Assembly: GCA_027064745.1 (NCBI GenBank) | Contig: JAMOPD010000347.1 | Span: 1-5,480, forward strand | Direction of reading: 5' to 3' | DNA length: 5,480 bases | From: Thermococcaceae archaeon | GTDB taxonomy: Archaea; Methanobacteriota_B; Thermococci; Thermococcales; Thermococcaceae | Shown: positions 5,132-5,480 of the stretch, in pieces | Layout of the letters: every line of letters starts with the position of its first letter | Numbering within the stretch: the stretch's first letter is position 1 | Made by a program: the position numbers and the translations under genes | The notes under the pieces: model-generated | Seen by the model: only the letters and a program-made list of their open reading frames with translations | The model's database searches: none | What the model was told of the DNA's origin: nothing

Positions 5132-5480
5132 ATGGGCATGAAAACTGCGTTATTCCTCATACTTATAATCCTCGCAGCCGGCTACGTGTACTACACCAAT
5201 CCCCATATCATTGATGAGCTAACAAAGAAAGCCGATACCTTCAAAGGGAAATACGGGGAAAGCGGTCAGAGTGAAACATCTGAAAGCGGCACTCCAACCC
5301 AGAGTCCCAGTGAGAAAGGGTTTTCTGGAAAAGGCTGGGCGGGCGCCAACGGCAGCGATGTTTATATAGGAAAAGATTTCGGTGCGATTCGGGTCAACTC
5401 CACCTACGTGCTTTTCCTCGACAGGAACAGAGACGGAGTTATAGATGCGGTATACCTCGACACAACCGGCGACGGGAACT
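5132..5480 (+). CDS. Membrane-anchored protein with EF-hand/dockerin-like calcium loop, 3'-truncated
   Basis: The frame is open to the window end (116 complete codons plus one base), so the C terminus is missing. The start follows the upstream TGA by 1 nt and is set by the strong GGAGGTGA. Residues about 4-21 are one hydrophobic segment after MGMK, an N-terminal anchor or uncleaved signal, followed by YVYYTNP. Residues 43-66 are a Ser/Thr/Gly/Pro linker. Residues 67-96 begin a beta-like domain. Residues 97-105 read DRNRDGVID, an EF-hand/dockerin-type loop, and are followed by YLDTTGDGN, which looks like the start of a further Asp unit. Tandem LDxNxDGxxDxVxxDTxGDG units are common in archaeal surface proteins, so the repeats probably continue beyond the edge. 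The product should project outside the cell. Operon position suggests it partners the 716-residue secreted protein, perhaps anchoring it. The gene is not recognised as a named family. Confidence 0.8.
   Translation, partial: MGMKTALFLILIILAAGYVYYTNPHIIDELTKKADTFKGKYGESGQSETSESGTPTQSPSEKGFSGKGWAGANGSDVYIGKDFGAIRVNSTYVLFLDRNRDGVIDAVYLDTTGDGN

Noticed and set aside
1..5480. CRISPR arrays, tRNA/rRNA genes, insertion sequences or attachment sites
   Set aside because: No regularly spaced repeats, no cloverleaf or rRNA signature, no transposase frame and no terminal inverted repeats were seen.

Overview
The window looks like chromosomal DNA of a hyperthermophilic euryarchaeon of the order Thermococcales (Thermococcus/Pyrococcus type). 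The main evidence is a textbook CGP-CTERM surface-anchoring tail, which is known essentially from this order. Supporting signs are Arg encoded mostly by AGG/AGA, strong Shine-Dalgarno (SD) sites of the AGGAGGTGA type, archaeal A/T-rich TATA-like boxes, and stop codons followed directly by oligo-T terminators. All convincing genes are on the + strand.

Region 1 (1-1568) is a two-gene unit. The 3' part of a large extracellular repeat protein, probably a beta-propeller, ends in a Thr/Ser-rich linker and a CGP-CTERM anchor. One base later comes a 127-residue membrane-tethered protein with a small beta-rich outer domain. The SD of the second gene lies inside the last three Arg codons of the first. 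Region 2 (1569-2510) is a monocistronic BtpA/SgcQ-family TIM-barrel gene with its own promoter and T-run terminator.

Region 3 (2511-2979) holds no secure protein gene. It has a TATA-like box, about 250 bases of dense inverted repeats that fold on paper into several hairpins, and a T6 run. This looks like an independent transcription unit for a structured non-coding RNA. A 54-codon ORF with a well-placed SD lies inside the same stretch and is the main competing explanation. After it come about 170 bases with a possible decayed CGP-CTERM-like tail and the promoter of the next gene.

Region 4 (2980-5480) is a second two-gene unit. A 716-residue secreted protein has a signal peptide, a glycosylation-rich N-terminal half, an Ig-like domain, an Asp-rich calcium-binding-type hinge and a helical C-terminal half. 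One base later comes a membrane-anchored protein carrying an EF-hand/dockerin-like Asp loop, cut by the window end.

The window therefore shows the same layout twice: a large exported protein followed at 1 nt by a small protein with an N-terminal membrane anchor and an outer domain, with the second gene's SD written in the first gene's last codons. I infer cell-surface modules, but no specific function can be named. The most interesting candidate for something undescribed is the structured region at about 2563-2817. Next is the large secreted protein and its calcium-loop partner.
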